Part shown: in pieces, positions 1-7,307 of the stretch
Layout of the letters: every line of letters begins with the position of its first letter
Position numbering within the stretch: position 1 is the first letter of the stretch
Source: an uncultured Campylobacter sp.
GTDB lineage: Bacteria; Actinomycetota; Actinomycetes; Mycobacteriales; Mycobacteriaceae
Direction: 5' to 3'
NCBI GenBank assembly: GCA_943913625.1
Contig: CALTYW010000061.1
Coordinates: 1-13,547, forward strand
DNA: 13,547 nt
Position numbers and translations under genes: made by a program
Notes under the pieces: model-generated
Told to the model about the DNA's origin: nothing
The model's database searches: none
Seen by the model: the letters and a program-made list of their open reading frames with translations, nothing else

Positions 1-50
1 TCACCTTGCCAAGGTGAGGGTCGCGAGTTCGAGTCTCGTCATCCGCTCCA
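1..50 (+). tRNA. tRNA-Gly (anticodon GCC), 3' part only
   Basis: The window opens inside a tRNA. The anticodon stem TCACC/GGTGA (1-5 and 13-17) encloses the 7-nt loop TTGCCAA, giving anticodon GCC and hence glycine. It is followed by a short variable region, the T arm GCGAG/CTCGT with loop TTCGAGT, the acceptor 3' strand CATCCGC, discriminator T and an encoded CCA end at 48-50. The D arm and 5' acceptor strand lie upstream of the window, so acceptor pairing cannot be checked. An encoded CCA is usual in actinobacteria. Confidence 0.93.
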
Positions 51-56
51 CGTACA

Positions 57-92
57 AGCCCCGGTGCTCGGCTCTCTCCGAGCACCGGGGCT
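57..92 (+). terminator. hairpin terminator after the tRNA-Gly gene
   Basis: A perfect 15-bp GC-rich stem (57-71 pairing with 78-92) closes the loop CTCTCT. It starts seven bases after the CCA end of the tRNA. The downstream sequence ATTGTGTG is only weakly T-rich, so this is a strong hairpin without a canonical U tract, which is common in high-GC actinobacteria. Its last base is also the first base of the -10-like hexamer proposed for the next gene. Confidence 0.8.
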
Positions 93-97
93 ATTGT
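92..97 (+). promoter_or_regulatory. -10-like hexamer for leaderless start of the RibD-C gene
   Basis: TATTGT fits the corynebacterial -10 pattern TANNNT and ends 7 nt before the ATG at 105, which would place the transcription start on or next to the start codon. No Shine-Dalgarno sequence is present, and the tRNA terminator lies immediately upstream, so a new promoter is needed here. I see no convincing -35; that region would fall within the terminator stem. Confidence 0.5.
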
Positions 98-104
98 GTG
101 CACC

Positions 105-791
105 ATGACAGCCCCTGACCGCATCGCCCCCGAAGAACTCATCGGCACAACGCTCCCCGCCGGCACGCGCGAGGTGCGCGCGGTTACCGCCACCACCATC
201 TTCGGCGCATTCGGCCGCGGCGGCACCTCCAGCCCCTTCGGCAACGACACCGACTCTGCGCTCCTGCTCGCACTGCGCAACTGGGCCGACGTGATCCTGG
301 TCGGCGCTGAAACGGTGCGGAAGGAAGAATACAGCAAGGCAGATACGCCGTACGCGATTATTTCCCGCTCCCTCGAACTCGACCCGTCTCTCGGCGTGTT
401 CGAGGGAACAGTCCATGTGCTGGCGCCCGAGCGTTCGCTTCACGGCGACTCCTTGCAACCCGCGCGCGACGCCCTCCACCGCGCAGGCGCCCAGCTCGTT
501 TCCACAGGCGGCGGCACGGCGAAAGAGATCCTGGAGGCACTCCGCCAGCTCGGCTACCCGCGAGTGAGCTGCGAAGGGGGTCCCGGCCTCTACGCCGACA
601 TGCTCGCCGCCGACCTGGTTGATGTGCTGCATCTGACCGTGGATCCCACCCTCGGCCATAACGACACCCCCTATGGCCTCGACATCGACGAAGAGGCGGG
701 CCCCTTTACCTACCGCTACGTCCTCGAGGACGCCCGCGCCACAGCGGATTCTCTCCTGTTCTGTCGTTACCGGAGAGTGCGCGGGAGCTAG
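105..791 (+). CDS. RibD C-terminal / DHFR-like reductase (pyrimidine reductase family)
   Basis: A 228-residue protein of the RibD C-terminal (dihydrofolate reductase-like) fold. Visible motifs are a substrate-side segment GNDTDSALLLALR (47-59), the NADPH-binding strand-loop ADVILVGAETVR (61-72), the glycine-rich STGGG (133-137) and CEGGPGLYADML (157-168). The family reduces the ribosylamino-pyrimidine of riboflavin synthesis; stand-alone members such as M. tuberculosis Rv2671 lack the deaminase domain, as here, and Rv2671 has been linked to antifolate tolerance through dihydrofolate reduction. Whether this copy serves riboflavin or folate metabolism cannot be told from sequence. I chose the ATG at 105 over an in-frame GTG at 96 because it begins the conserved reading and sits 7 nt after a -10-like hexamer. 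The next gene begins 28 nt downstream. Confidence 0.85.
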   Translation: MTAPDRIAPEELIGTTLPAGTREVRAVTATTIFGAFGRGGTSSPFGNDTDSALLLALRNWADVILVGAETVRKEEYSKADTPYAIISRSLELDPSLGVFEGTVHVLAPERSLHGDSLQPARDALHRAGAQLVSTGGGTAKEILEALRQLGYPRVSCEGGPGLYADMLAADLVDVLHLTVDPTLGHNDTPYGLDIDEEAGPFTYRYVLEDARATADSLLFCRYRRVRGS

Positions 792-806
792 TTCAGGGGA
801 ACCCGG

Positions 807-812
807 TACGGT
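807..812 (+). promoter_or_regulatory. -10-like hexamer for leaderless aftC
   Basis: TACGGT fits TANNNT and ends exactly 7 nt before the GTG at 820. No Shine-Dalgarno sequence lies at normal spacing; the nearest purine run, AGGGGA at 796-801, ends 18 nt before the start. It may give aftC-msrB a promoter of its own in addition to read-through from the reductase gene. Confidence 0.45.
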
Positions 813-819
813 AATTCGC

Positions 820-2046
820 GTGACTACCGCAGCGAGGACTACCTGGACGAGCCGCTTCACCGCCCCCGCCCCGGCGTCCACCGGCGGCTGGCAACGAGCG
901 TTAAACGCAGCCGCGTGGCCAATTGCCGTCCTGCTCATCCTCCACCGGCTGGTCGTACTTGCCCGAGCCGGCTCTCCTACCGACGACTTCACCACCGTGT
1001 GGTCGGCTACCCGCCGCTTCGTGGAGCGCGTGCCGGTCTACAGCGAGACCTACCACCATGTGAACCCGCACTACCTGTACAACCCCGGTGCGACCTTGTT
1101 GCTTTCCCCCCTCGGCCTTATTCCCAGCGTTGAGGCTGCTCGCCCTTGGTTCATTCTGGCCAACGCACTGTGCATTGTGGCAGCGCTGGCGTGGCTCACG
1201 CGCCTGTCCGGCTTCCGGCTGACGCATCCAGTGTTTCCTGTCGCGCTCGCGCTTGCCTTTGCCACGGAGGCTGTCACCAACACCTTGGTGTTCTCCAACA
1301 TCAACGGCGTGCTACTGCTCGGACTTACGGCGTTCATCGCATGGTCGCTGTCGGGCAAGGACATCGCGGCGGGCGTGGTGTTGGGTTGCGCCATCGTGGT
1401 CAAGCCGATGTTCGCTCCCCTACTGGTGCTGCCGCTGATGAAGCTGCGGTGGCGCACCGTTGTCGCGGGCACTGCTGTGCCAGTCGTGCTGAACGCGGTC
1501 GCGTGGCCGCTGACACCCGGTGCGCGCGACTACATCGACGTCGTGGTGCCCTACCTGGGTACCACACGCGATTACGCTAATTCGTCGCTGTCCGGTTTCG
1601 CCGTGTACTTCAGCATGCCCGGATGGGCACACGGGCTGGTGTTCTTGGTCATGGCCGCGGCCGTTGCCGTCGCGGTCCTTGGGCTGGCGCGGTGGCGCGA
1701 ATCGGACGAATGGCTGTGGCTCACCGTCAGCTGCGCGGTGCTACTCGCCGGGGTGTGCCTGCTGTCCTCGCTTGGACAGGCGTACTACTCCATGATGCTC
1801 TTCCCTGCCCTGTTCACGGCGCTACGGCCGGCAAGTCCGATGCACGCCTGGCCCGCGCTTTTGGGGGCGGCCCTATGCCTGGTCCCCCTGAATTGGCAGA
1901 CCCCAGTTTCCCCTTCTGTCGGACAGTGGTTTAATACCTTCTTGCCCACCGCAGGGTGGATGATATTCATCCTCGCCGTGGCTACGTGGGTAGTCTCGGT
2001 GGGACCACGGCCCAAAGGCACACAGACGGGAGGACAGAGGCGATGA
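820..2046 (+). CDS. aftC: alpha-(1->3)-arabinofuranosyltransferase AftC (GT87, GT-C fold)
   Basis: A 408-residue polytopic membrane protein with about ten hydrophobic segments (for example 31-48, 111-126, 141-151, 163-177, 181-204, 216-230, 272-290, 299-318, 346-356, 380-393). It has the acidic pair DD (55-56) in the first extracytoplasmic loop, typical of GT-C glycosyltransferases, and a GT87-like YLYNPGATLLLSPLG stretch (85-99). AftC uses decaprenyl-phosphoryl-arabinose to place the alpha-1,3 branch in the arabinan of arabinogalactan, at the outer face of the membrane. The assignment rests on family resemblance plus synteny with msrB, hemQ, dxs and sigA, as in C. glutamicum and M. tuberculosis. 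The reading frame is open upstream to 673, but that part overlaps the reductase gene in another frame, so the GTG at 820 is preferred. The stop overlaps the msrB start (ATGA). Confidence 0.87.
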   Translation: MTTAARTTWTSRFTAPAPASTGGWQRALNAAAWPIAVLLILHRLVVLARAGSPTDDFTTVWSATRRFVERVPVYSETYHHVNPHYLYNPGATLLLSPLGLIPSVEAARPWFILANALCIVAALAWLTRLSGFRLTHPVFPVALALAFATEAVTNTLVFSNINGVLLLGLTAFIAWSLSGKDIAAGVVLGCAIVVKPMFAPLLVLPLMKLRWRTVVAGTAVPVVLNAVAWPLTPGARDYIDVVVPYLGTTRDYANSSLSGFAVYFSMPGWAHGLVFLVMAAAVAVAVLGLARWRESDEWLWLTVSCAVLLAGVCLLSSLGQAYYSMMLFPALFTALRPASPMHAWPALLGAALCLVPLNWQTPVSPSVGQWFNTFLPTAGWMIFILAVATWVVSVGPRPKGTQTGGQRR

Positions 2047-2453
2047 CAGATGCGCCGAACTACAAGGACTTCACGGAAGACCAGTGGCGCGAGCAACTCA
2101 CGCCGCAGGAGTACCACGTCCTCCGCGAAGCGGGCACGGAGCCTCCCGGCATCGGCGAATACACCGATACCACCACGAAGGGTGTATACCGCTGCAGGGC
2201 GTGCGGGGAGGAGCTCTTCCGCTCCGAGACCAAGTTCGACTCTCACTGCGGCTGGCCGTCGTTTTTCACCCCGCTCGCCGGCGACCGAATCATCGAGCGC
2301 GAGGACAACTCGCTAGGCATGCGCCGCACTGAGGTGCTGTGCGCGAACTGCGGCTCGCACCTAGGCCATGTGTTCGCAGGTGAAGGCTACGACACCCCGA
2401 CCGATTTGCGCTACTGCATCAACTCGATCTCGCTCACCCTCGAAGAGGAATAG
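2043..2453 (+). CDS. msrB: peptide-methionine (R)-S-oxide reductase MsrB
   Basis: A 136-residue cytosolic enzyme that reduces methionine-R-sulfoxide in proteins using thioredoxin. Two CxxC pairs (C51/C54 and C100/C103) form the structural zinc site. C125 in RYCINSISL is the catalytic cysteine, and C69 in CGWPSF is the likely resolving cysteine. GSHLGHVF (104-111) is also a family signature. The length is normal for a stand-alone MsrB. The ATG overlaps the aftC stop by 4 bp and follows GGGAGGA (2028-2034) with 8 nt spacing, so translation is both ribosome-bound and coupled to aftC. A longer reading from 1956 would run through the aftC C terminus and is rejected. Confidence 0.96.
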   Translation: MTDAPNYKDFTEDQWREQLTPQEYHVLREAGTEPPGIGEYTDTTTKGVYRCRACGEELFRSETKFDSHCGWPSFFTPLAGDRIIEREDNSLGMRRTEVLCANCGSHLGHVFAGEGYDTPTDLRYCINSISLTLEEE

Positions 2454-2465
2454 GCCGGGAAGCGA

Positions 2466-2511
2466 AAGCGCCCTGCGTCGAAAAGCAATTGCTTCTCGAC
2501 GCAGGGCGCTT
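2466..2511. terminator. bidirectional hairpin between convergent msrB and hemQ
   Basis: A perfect 16-bp stem (2466-2481 with 2496-2511) is followed inward by an A/C mismatch and a further 4-bp AAGC/GCTT stem closing the loop AATT. It starts 12 nt after the msrB stop and ends 14 nt before the hemQ stop, so it can end transcription from both sides. There is no clear U tract on either strand. Confidence 0.85.
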
Positions 2512-2525
2512 ACCGTTTCGGCAAC

Positions 2526-3227
2526 CTACGGCAAAATGCGCACGATCTCCGCAATATCAGACACGCGGCGACCGGTCTGGAACGGAATTTCCTCGCGCAC
2601 GTGCAGGCGGGCCTCGGTGTAGCGCATCTTGTGCATGAGTTCTTCGATGCGGGTAAGCGTCGGAGCCTCGAACGCGAGCATCCACTCGTAATCGCCGAGC
2701 GTGAACGCCTCCACAGTGTTGGCGCGCACGTCAGCGAAGTCGCGCGCCGCCATGCCGTGCTCGGCGAGAATGCGGCGGCGCTCCGCAGGCTCCAGCAGGT
2801 ACCAGTCGTACGAGCGCACGAACGGGTACACAGTGATCCAGTCGTTCGGCTCCTCACCCATGATGAAGCTGGGCAAGTGGGACTTGTTGAATTCGGCCGG
2901 GCGGTGCAGGCCGTTGCCCAACCAGCTCAGCTCCACAAGCTGGCCGAGGGTGGTGGTGCGGCGGAAGTCTGCGAGCGCTTTTTGCAGCTGCTCGAACTCC
3001 TCCGCGTGCCACCACACCATGAAGTCGGCGTCAGCGCGAATGCCGGTGTTGTCGTAGATGCCCCGGACAACAACGGTGCCTTCCTCTTCGAGCGCGGAGA
3101 AGAACTGCTGCGCTTCAGCGATGATCTGCTCGCGTTCGGAGCCGAGCGCGCCCGGGATTGCCCGGAAGACAGCAAACTGGAGGTAACGCTGCATCGAGTT
3201 GAGCTTGTCGTAGTCGAGCTTGGCCAT
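2526..3227 (-). CDS. hemQ: coproheme decarboxylase HemQ/ChdC (chlorite dismutase-like)
   Basis: A 233-residue member of the chlorite dismutase-like superfamily. It performs the last step of the coproporphyrin-dependent heme pathway: the two-step, peroxide-dependent decarboxylation of coproheme to heme b. Key residues line up, offset by one, with those I recall for C. diphtheriae ChdC: H117 (distal base peculiar to actinobacterial enzymes), Y134 in TVYPFVRSYDWYLL (the tyrosyl radical site) and H157 (proximal heme ligand). N-terminal KLNSMQRYLQFAVF and the RGIYDNTGIRADADFMVWWH stretch (55-74) are typical. The ATG at 3227 begins the conserved MAKLDYDKLN and follows GGGAGA with 11 nt spacing; the 14 extra upstream codons look non-coding. 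The gene is convergent with msrB and divergent from the DUF3000 gene. Confidence 0.96.
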   Translation of the reverse strand: MAKLDYDKLNSMQRYLQFAVFRAIPGALGSEREQIIAEAQQFFSALEEEGTVVVRGIYDNTGIRADADFMVWWHAEEFEQLQKALADFRRTTTLGQLVELSWLGNGLHRPAEFNKSHLPSFIMGEEPNDWITVYPFVRSYDWYLLEPAERRRILAEHGMAARDFADVRANTVEAFTLGDYEWMLAFEAPTLTRIEELMHKMRYTEARLHVREEIPFQTGRRVSDIAEIVRILP

Positions 3228-3285
3228 GGGTGTCCCTAGTCTCCCTTCCTGCCGCTGCGGGCAGATCAAACAAAAGTCGGATAAC

Positions 3286-3291
3286 AGTCTA
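3286..3291 (-). promoter_or_regulatory. candidate -10 box of hemQ
   Basis: On the minus strand TAGACT matches TANANT completely and would start transcription near 3279, leaving a leader of about 50 nt that contains the hemQ Shine-Dalgarno sequence. No good -35 is visible at 16-18 nt, so this is a candidate only. Confidence 0.4.
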
Positions 3292-3345
3292 CGCTCCGTC
3301 GTCTGCTGTTCCGGCGCGCCTCCCCATTCGCGGTGGACGGCTGGA

Positions 3346-3351
3346 TAGCTT
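3346..3351 (+). promoter_or_regulatory. -10-like hexamer for leaderless DUF3000 gene
   Basis: TAGCTT fits TANNNT and ends 7 nt before the GTG at 3359. No Shine-Dalgarno sequence precedes that start. Confidence 0.45.
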
Positions 3352-3358
3352 TAGGCGT

Positions 3359-4024
3359 GTGATCAAACCGGAAGCAACCTCCCCCGCGCCCGCCGGCAAC
3401 ACTGGCACGGCCGGCACGACCGGCACGACCGGCGACGCGCACACCGGAAACGAGGCGTGGCCCGCTGAATTTTCCGCGGCAGTGGAATCGATGCACGCCG
3501 CAACCCTGCGCCCCGAAATCACGCTGGGCACTATTCGGCCGCCACAGCGTCCCGCGCCGTTTAGCCACGCGGTGGGTCTTGAGGTGGAGCACCCTGAAAG
3601 CGACACCGGCCACGTGCCGGTGGATTCCGAAGGCGATGCTTTCGGCCGCCTGATCCTGCTCCACTCCCCTGCCGCAGAGGAAGCGTGGGAAGGTTCGATG
3701 CGACTAGTCGCCTACATCCAGGCCGACATGGACGACGCGGTCGCGTCCGACCCGCTGCTTCCTGATGTCGCGTGGCAGTGGCTCAACGAGTCGCTGGCAG
3801 AAACCGGTGCAGGCTTCACCAATTTGGGCGGCACGGTCACCTCGACCGCGTCTGTGCGCTTCGGCGAAATCGGCGGCCCACCGCGCGCATACCAGTTGGA
3901 AATGCGCGCCTCTTGGACCGCTGAGGGCATTGACTTGCGCAACCATGTGGAAGCGTTTTCGAAGGTCCTCGCCCACGTGGCGGGGTTGCCGCCGGAGGGC
4001 GTCACCCAGCTGGGTGCGCGCTAG
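3359..4024 (+). CDS. DUF3000 family protein (conserved actinobacterial, function unknown)
   Basis: A 221-residue soluble protein with no signal peptide or membrane segment. After a low-complexity Gly/Thr/Ala linker (13-30, from tandem 9-bp units around 3404-3424) the conserved part runs from about residue 33 to the end. It includes FGRLILLHSP (95-104), EAWEGSMRLVAYIQADMD (108-125) and AWQWLNESLAETGA (138-151), which I recognise as DUF3000, the family of Rv2680. No catalytic motif is evident and I assign no function. In mycobacteria and corynebacteria it lies just upstream of rnd, as here, which hints at a linked but unproven role. The frame is open back to 3230, but that part covers the hemQ promoter region; the GTG at 3359 is chosen because of the conserved length and the hexamer 7 nt upstream. 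Confidence 0.85.
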   Translation: MIKPEATSPAPAGNTGTAGTTGTTGDAHTGNEAWPAEFSAAVESMHAATLRPEITLGTIRPPQRPAPFSHAVGLEVEHPESDTGHVPVDSEGDAFGRLILLHSPAAEEAWEGSMRLVAYIQADMDDAVASDPLLPDVAWQWLNESLAETGAGFTNLGGTVTSTASVRFGEIGGPPRAYQLEMRASWTAEGIDLRNHVEAFSKVLAHVAGLPPEGVTQLGAR

Positions 4025-4027
4025 CCT
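4022..4027 (+). promoter_or_regulatory. -10-like hexamer for leaderless rnd, overlapping the DUF3000 stop codon
   Basis: TAGCCT fits TANNNT and ends exactly 7 nt before the rnd ATG at 4035; its first three bases are the TAG stop of the DUF3000 gene. No Shine-Dalgarno sequence precedes rnd, so the alternatives are a leaderless internal promoter or reinitiation after the nearby stop codon. Confidence 0.4.
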
Positions 4028-4034
4028 CAAATCC

Positions 4035-5243
4035 ATGCGATCGCCGGTGCCCTACCAGCTTGTCGACGATCCGTCGCAGCTCCACACAGTCGCCGACGCA
4101 CTCGCCTCCGGAAGGGGCCCGTTCGCGGTCGATACGGAGCGCGCCTCGTCCTTTCGCTACGGCGACCGCGCGTTCCTCGTCCAGATATACCGCCGCGGAG
4201 CTGGCACATTTCTCATCGCACCCGAGGGCATGCGCGAAGATGTCCGCGAGAAAATTGGCGCGGTGCTTAACGGCCAAGAATGGATTATCCATGCCGCGGG
4301 TGAAGATTTGCGCAGTCTCGCGCTTCTTGGCCTTACCCCGGGCCGCCTGTTCGACACCGAGCTCGCCTCACGCCTTGGCGGTTTCGACCGTCCCAACCTC
4401 GCCGCGATGGTGCACCGATTCGTCGGGGTCGAGCTGGAAAAGGGCCACGGCCACGAAGATTGGTCTAAAACCCCACTTCCTGTTTCGTGGCGCGACTATG
4501 CCGCACTCGATGTCGCATACCTGCACGAGCTGGCGGAAGGCCTAGCGGAATACCTGGACGCCGCCGGCAAACTGGAATGGGCCGCCCAGGAGTTCGACCA
4601 CCTTATTGCCACGCATTCGCAGACTGCCCCGCCGGCCAAGACGTGGCGGGAAGTCAAAGGCATGGCATCTGTCCGCACCTTTTCCGGGATGCAGGTGGCG
4701 CGCGAGCTGTGGCGTACCCGGGACAAGATCGGCCGCGAAACTGACACCTCCCCGTCGCTCGTGCTGTCCAACCGGGCGCTAGTGGACATCGCCCGCGCCG
4801 AGCCAACCACGGCCCGCGAGTTGTCCACCGCCGCACCTTCTGAGCGAATGCCCGCCCGGGAGGCAAAGCGGTGGCAGACCGTGGTAGACAGCGCGCTCGC
4901 AGCCGATCGGTCTACCTGGCCGCAGCGTAAGCAACTCGACGCCGCCGTTCCCCCTTCAAAGTCGGTGTGGGAGCGCACCTCCCCTGTGACTTGGGATGTG
5001 TTGCAGCGTTCGCGTGTGGGGATCAGCGCTGTGGCGTCGGACCTGCGCGTGCAGCCCGAAGTGCTGCTGACGCCTATGAACCTGCGCCAGATGGTGTGGG
5101 AGGCACCGGTGGACGGCCCAGCGCTCGACACCCACCTCACGGCGGAACGGTTGCGCGCTTGCGGGGCGCGGCCGTGGCAAGTAGCAATCACCGCGCCGGT
5201 GATAGCGCGAGCACACGCAGAAGCCCTTCGCTCCGCCGATTAA
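4035..5243 (+). CDS. rnd: ribonuclease D-like 3'-5' exoribonuclease with HRDC domain
   Basis: A 402-residue cytosolic DEDDy exonuclease. Exo I is AVDTE with D33 and E35, Exo II is HAAGEDLRSL with D91, and Exo III is YAALD with Y155 and D159, so all four metal ligands and the tyrosine are present. An HRDC domain spans about 203-291 (WREVKGM...LARTREL-like helices), followed by a second helical region as in RNase D. E. coli RNase D trims tRNA precursors and other structured RNAs; the actinobacterial enzyme is assumed to act on tRNA or rRNA 3' ends. The ATG at 4035 begins the exonuclease domain directly; the open frame back to 3765 overlaps the DUF3000 gene. The gene is convergent with dxs, 25 nt away, and I see no hairpin between them. 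Confidence 0.93.
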   Translation: MRSPVPYQLVDDPSQLHTVADALASGRGPFAVDTERASSFRYGDRAFLVQIYRRGAGTFLIAPEGMREDVREKIGAVLNGQEWIIHAAGEDLRSLALLGLTPGRLFDTELASRLGGFDRPNLAAMVHRFVGVELEKGHGHEDWSKTPLPVSWRDYAALDVAYLHELAEGLAEYLDAAGKLEWAAQEFDHLIATHSQTAPPAKTWREVKGMASVRTFSGMQVARELWRTRDKIGRETDTSPSLVLSNRALVDIARAEPTTARELSTAAPSERMPAREAKRWQTVVDSALAADRSTWPQRKQLDAAVPPSKSVWERTSPVTWDVLQRSRVGISAVASDLRVQPEVLLTPMNLRQMVWEAPVDGPALDTHLTAERLRACGARPWQVAITAPVIARAHAEALRSAD

Positions 5244-5268
5244 GGCCGTGGCCCGGGGTCCGAGTGGT

Positions 5269-7212
5269 TTAGGCTTCGTCTGCGAGCCCGGCGACCCACT
5301 CGCGGAGCTGTTGCTCAGCGGAAGCGGGATCGAGGCCGTACTCCGCAAGGATCTCGCCGCGCGATGCGTGCAGCGGGAAAATGTCAGGGAACGCAAGTTG
5401 GCGCACCGGTGTATCAACCTCGGCGGCGGCGAGGGCTTCCGCAACGGCGGACCCGACACCGCCGCGCACAACCCCGTCTTCGTAAATGACTGCGAGGTCT
5501 GCTTCCGCCGCGAGCTCAATAATCTCCGGCGAGACCGGGATCACCCAACGCGGGTCCACCACTTTCACCCGGATACCCTCCGGCGCGACAGCCGTTGCGA
5601 TTTGCAGCGCGAATTCAGCGAAGGGGCCGACCGCCACGAGAAGGACGTCGATGCCCTCATCGTCCGCACCATTCGTACCATCTGTGCCCGCTTGCTCCGG
5701 AACGTACAAGATGTCGGTGCCACCCGCGAGGCGCTCAACCGGCTCTATATCCGCCCCGGCGGACCCCTTGGGGAAACGGACGATGGTGGGGGCGTCATCC
5801 ACCTCAACTGCCTCCGCAAACTCCTCCCGGAGGCGGGCAGTATCGCGCGGCGCCGCGATTCGGATGCCGGGCACGATGGAAGAAATCGCCATGTCCCACA
5901 CACCGTTGTGGCTCGCCCCGTCGGAGCCGGTGACTCCCGCACGGTCCAGCACCAGGGTGACCGGCTGGTGCAGTAGGCCAACATCCATCAAAAGCTGGTC
6001 GAACGCCCTGTTCAAAAATGTCGAGTACACGGCTACCACGGGGTGCAGTCCGCCGAGCGCCATACCAGCCGCTGAGGTCACCGCGTGCTGCTCTGCGATA
6101 CCGACATCGAAGAATCGGTCCGGAAACTGCTCCGCGAACGGCTGCAACCCCGTCGGGCCCGCCATCGCCGCTGTGATGGCGACAATGTCGTCGCGTGTGT
6201 GGGCCACGCGGAGGAGCTCTTCGGTGAACGCGGCTGTCCAGCCCGGCTCCGAAGTCGCCAGCGCCTCGCCCGTTACAGGGTCGATCACGCCGGTGGAGTG
6301 CATCTGATCCGCCACATCGTTGACCGCGGGTGCGAACCCGTGGCCCTTTTCCGTCACCACGTGCACGATAAGCGGACCGTCGTAGGTGCGCGCGTATTTG
6401 AACGCGTTGGTCAGCGCCTTGATGTCATGGCCCTCCACCGGGCCGATGTACTTCATGCCGAGTTCCGGGAACATCTCGGTAGGCAACACCTGTGCCTTGA
6501 CGCCGTCCTTGAGCGCGTGCAGCGCATCGAAGGTACGCTCGCCGACCCAGCCCATGGATTTCAAGGCCTTCTTGCCGGATTCCATCACGTCGTCGTACGC
6601 CGGCTGGATGCGGATAGCGGCGAGCTGGTCGCGCAACCTGGTCAGGTTGTTGGCAAACCCGCCAATCGTCGGCGAGTACGAACGCCCGTTGTCGTTGACC
6701 ACCACAACCACGTTCCGGTCGCCGGCTGCGATGTTGTTCAGCGCCTCCCAGCACATGCCCCCGGTCAGCGCCCCATCGCCGACAACTGCCACCACGTGGT
6801 TGTCGGGTCGCCCCTTCAGCTCCATCGCCTTGGACAACCCGTCCGCGTAGGACAACGCCGCCGATGCGTGAGAGGATTCGGTCCAGTCGTGCTCCGATTC
6901 CGCCCGGCAAGTGTAGCCGGACAGCCCACCTTTTTTGCGCAAGGTGTCGAACTGGTCCGCCCGGCCGGTGAGGATCTTGTGCACGTACGACTGGTGGGAG
7001 GTGTCGAAAATGATCGGGTCGCTCGGCGAGTCGAAGATGTAGTGCAGCGCAATTGTCAGCTCGACCACGCCGAGGTTGGGGCCGAGGTGACCTCCCGTCG
7101 CGGAGACCTTTTGGATAAGCATCTCGCGGATCTCCTCCGCGAGGGACCCAAGCTGAGCGGACGACAGCTGTTTCAGGTCAGCCGGCGTCTGAAGCTGCTC
7201 AAGCAATCCCAC
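5269..7212 (-). CDS. dxs: 1-deoxy-D-xylulose-5-phosphate synthase Dxs
   Basis: A thiamine-diphosphate enzyme that condenses pyruvate and glyceraldehyde-3-phosphate, the first step of the MEP isoprenoid pathway, which feeds decaprenyl phosphate and thus AftC's donor. Numbering from the GTG at 7212 gives 647 residues: GGHLGPNLG (40-48), TSHQSYVHKILTGR (71-84), the ThDP/Mg motif GDGALTGG followed by NN (about 145-160), catalytic E374 in DVGIAEQH, the pyrimidine domain with DRAG, and a C-terminal transketolase domain. A short acidic insert (AGTDGTNGADDEG) precedes the C-terminal domain. An ATG at 7269 would add 19 residues, but it overlaps a good -10 box; the GTG at 7212 gives the usual VGLLEQLQTPADLK start and follows AAGGAG (7225-7230), with a longish 12-nt spacing. 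Confidence 0.96.
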   Translation of the reverse strand: MGLLEQLQTPADLKQLSSAQLGSLAEEIREMLIQKVSATGGHLGPNLGVVELTIALHYIFDSPSDPIIFDTSHQSYVHKILTGRADQFDTLRKKGGLSGYTCRAESEHDWTESSHASAALSYADGLSKAMELKGRPDNHVVAVVGDGALTGGMCWEALNNIAAGDRNVVVVVNDNGRSYSPTIGGFANNLTRLRDQLAAIRIQPAYDDVMESGKKALKSMGWVGERTFDALHALKDGVKAQVLPTEMFPELGMKYIGPVEGHDIKALTNAFKYARTYDGPLIVHVVTEKGHGFAPAVNDVADQMHSTGVIDPVTGEALATSEPGWTAAFTEELLRVAHTRDDIVAITAAMAGPTGLQPFAEQFPDRFFDVGIAEQHAVTSAAGMALGGLHPVVAVYSTFLNRAFDQLLMDVGLLHQPVTLVLDRAGVTGSDGASHNGVWDMAISSIVPGIRIAAPRDTARLREEFAEAVEVDDAPTIVRFPKGSAGADIEPVERLAGGTDILYVPEQAGTDGTNGADDEGIDVLLVAVGPFAEFALQIATAVAPEGIRVKVVDPRWVIPVSPEIIELAAEADLAVIYEDGVVRGGVGSAVAEALAAAEVDTPVRQLAFPDIFPLHASRGEILAEYGLDPASAEQQLREWVAGLADEA

Positions 7213-7267
7213 AGTCCCGTCGTTCTCCTTCACCTGCAATTGTGTTGCGCGTGCGCATGTTCCGGTC

Positions 7268-7295
7268 ATTTTACACTCCCGCCCTACCTGCCCAA
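7268..7295 (-). promoter_or_regulatory. candidate dxs promoter
   Basis: On the minus strand TTGGGC (7290-7295) and TAAAAT (7268-7273) are separated by 16 nt. TAAAAT matches TANANT fully, and TTGGGC shares TTG with the -35 consensus. Transcription would start near 7261, giving a leader of about 49 nt that carries AAGGAG before the GTG at 7212. This suggests dxs has its own promoter although the methyltransferase gene lies just upstream on the same strand. Confidence 0.55.
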
Positions 7296-7307
7296 TTCCA
7301 GGCGGGG

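Noticed and set aside
39..995. Minus-strand 318-codon open frame across the tRNA and first genes
   Set aside because: It runs through a tRNA terminator and two good plus-strand genes.
3404..3424. Short tandem 9-bp repeat (CGGCACGAC)
   Set aside because: Two to three units encoding a Gly/Thr linker in the DUF3000 protein; too small to suggest a functional element.
7278..7306. Possible terminator between the methyltransferase gene and dxs
   Set aside because: Only a CCCGCC/GGCGGG pairing with a long loop and no U tract; the segment is better explained by the dxs promoter.
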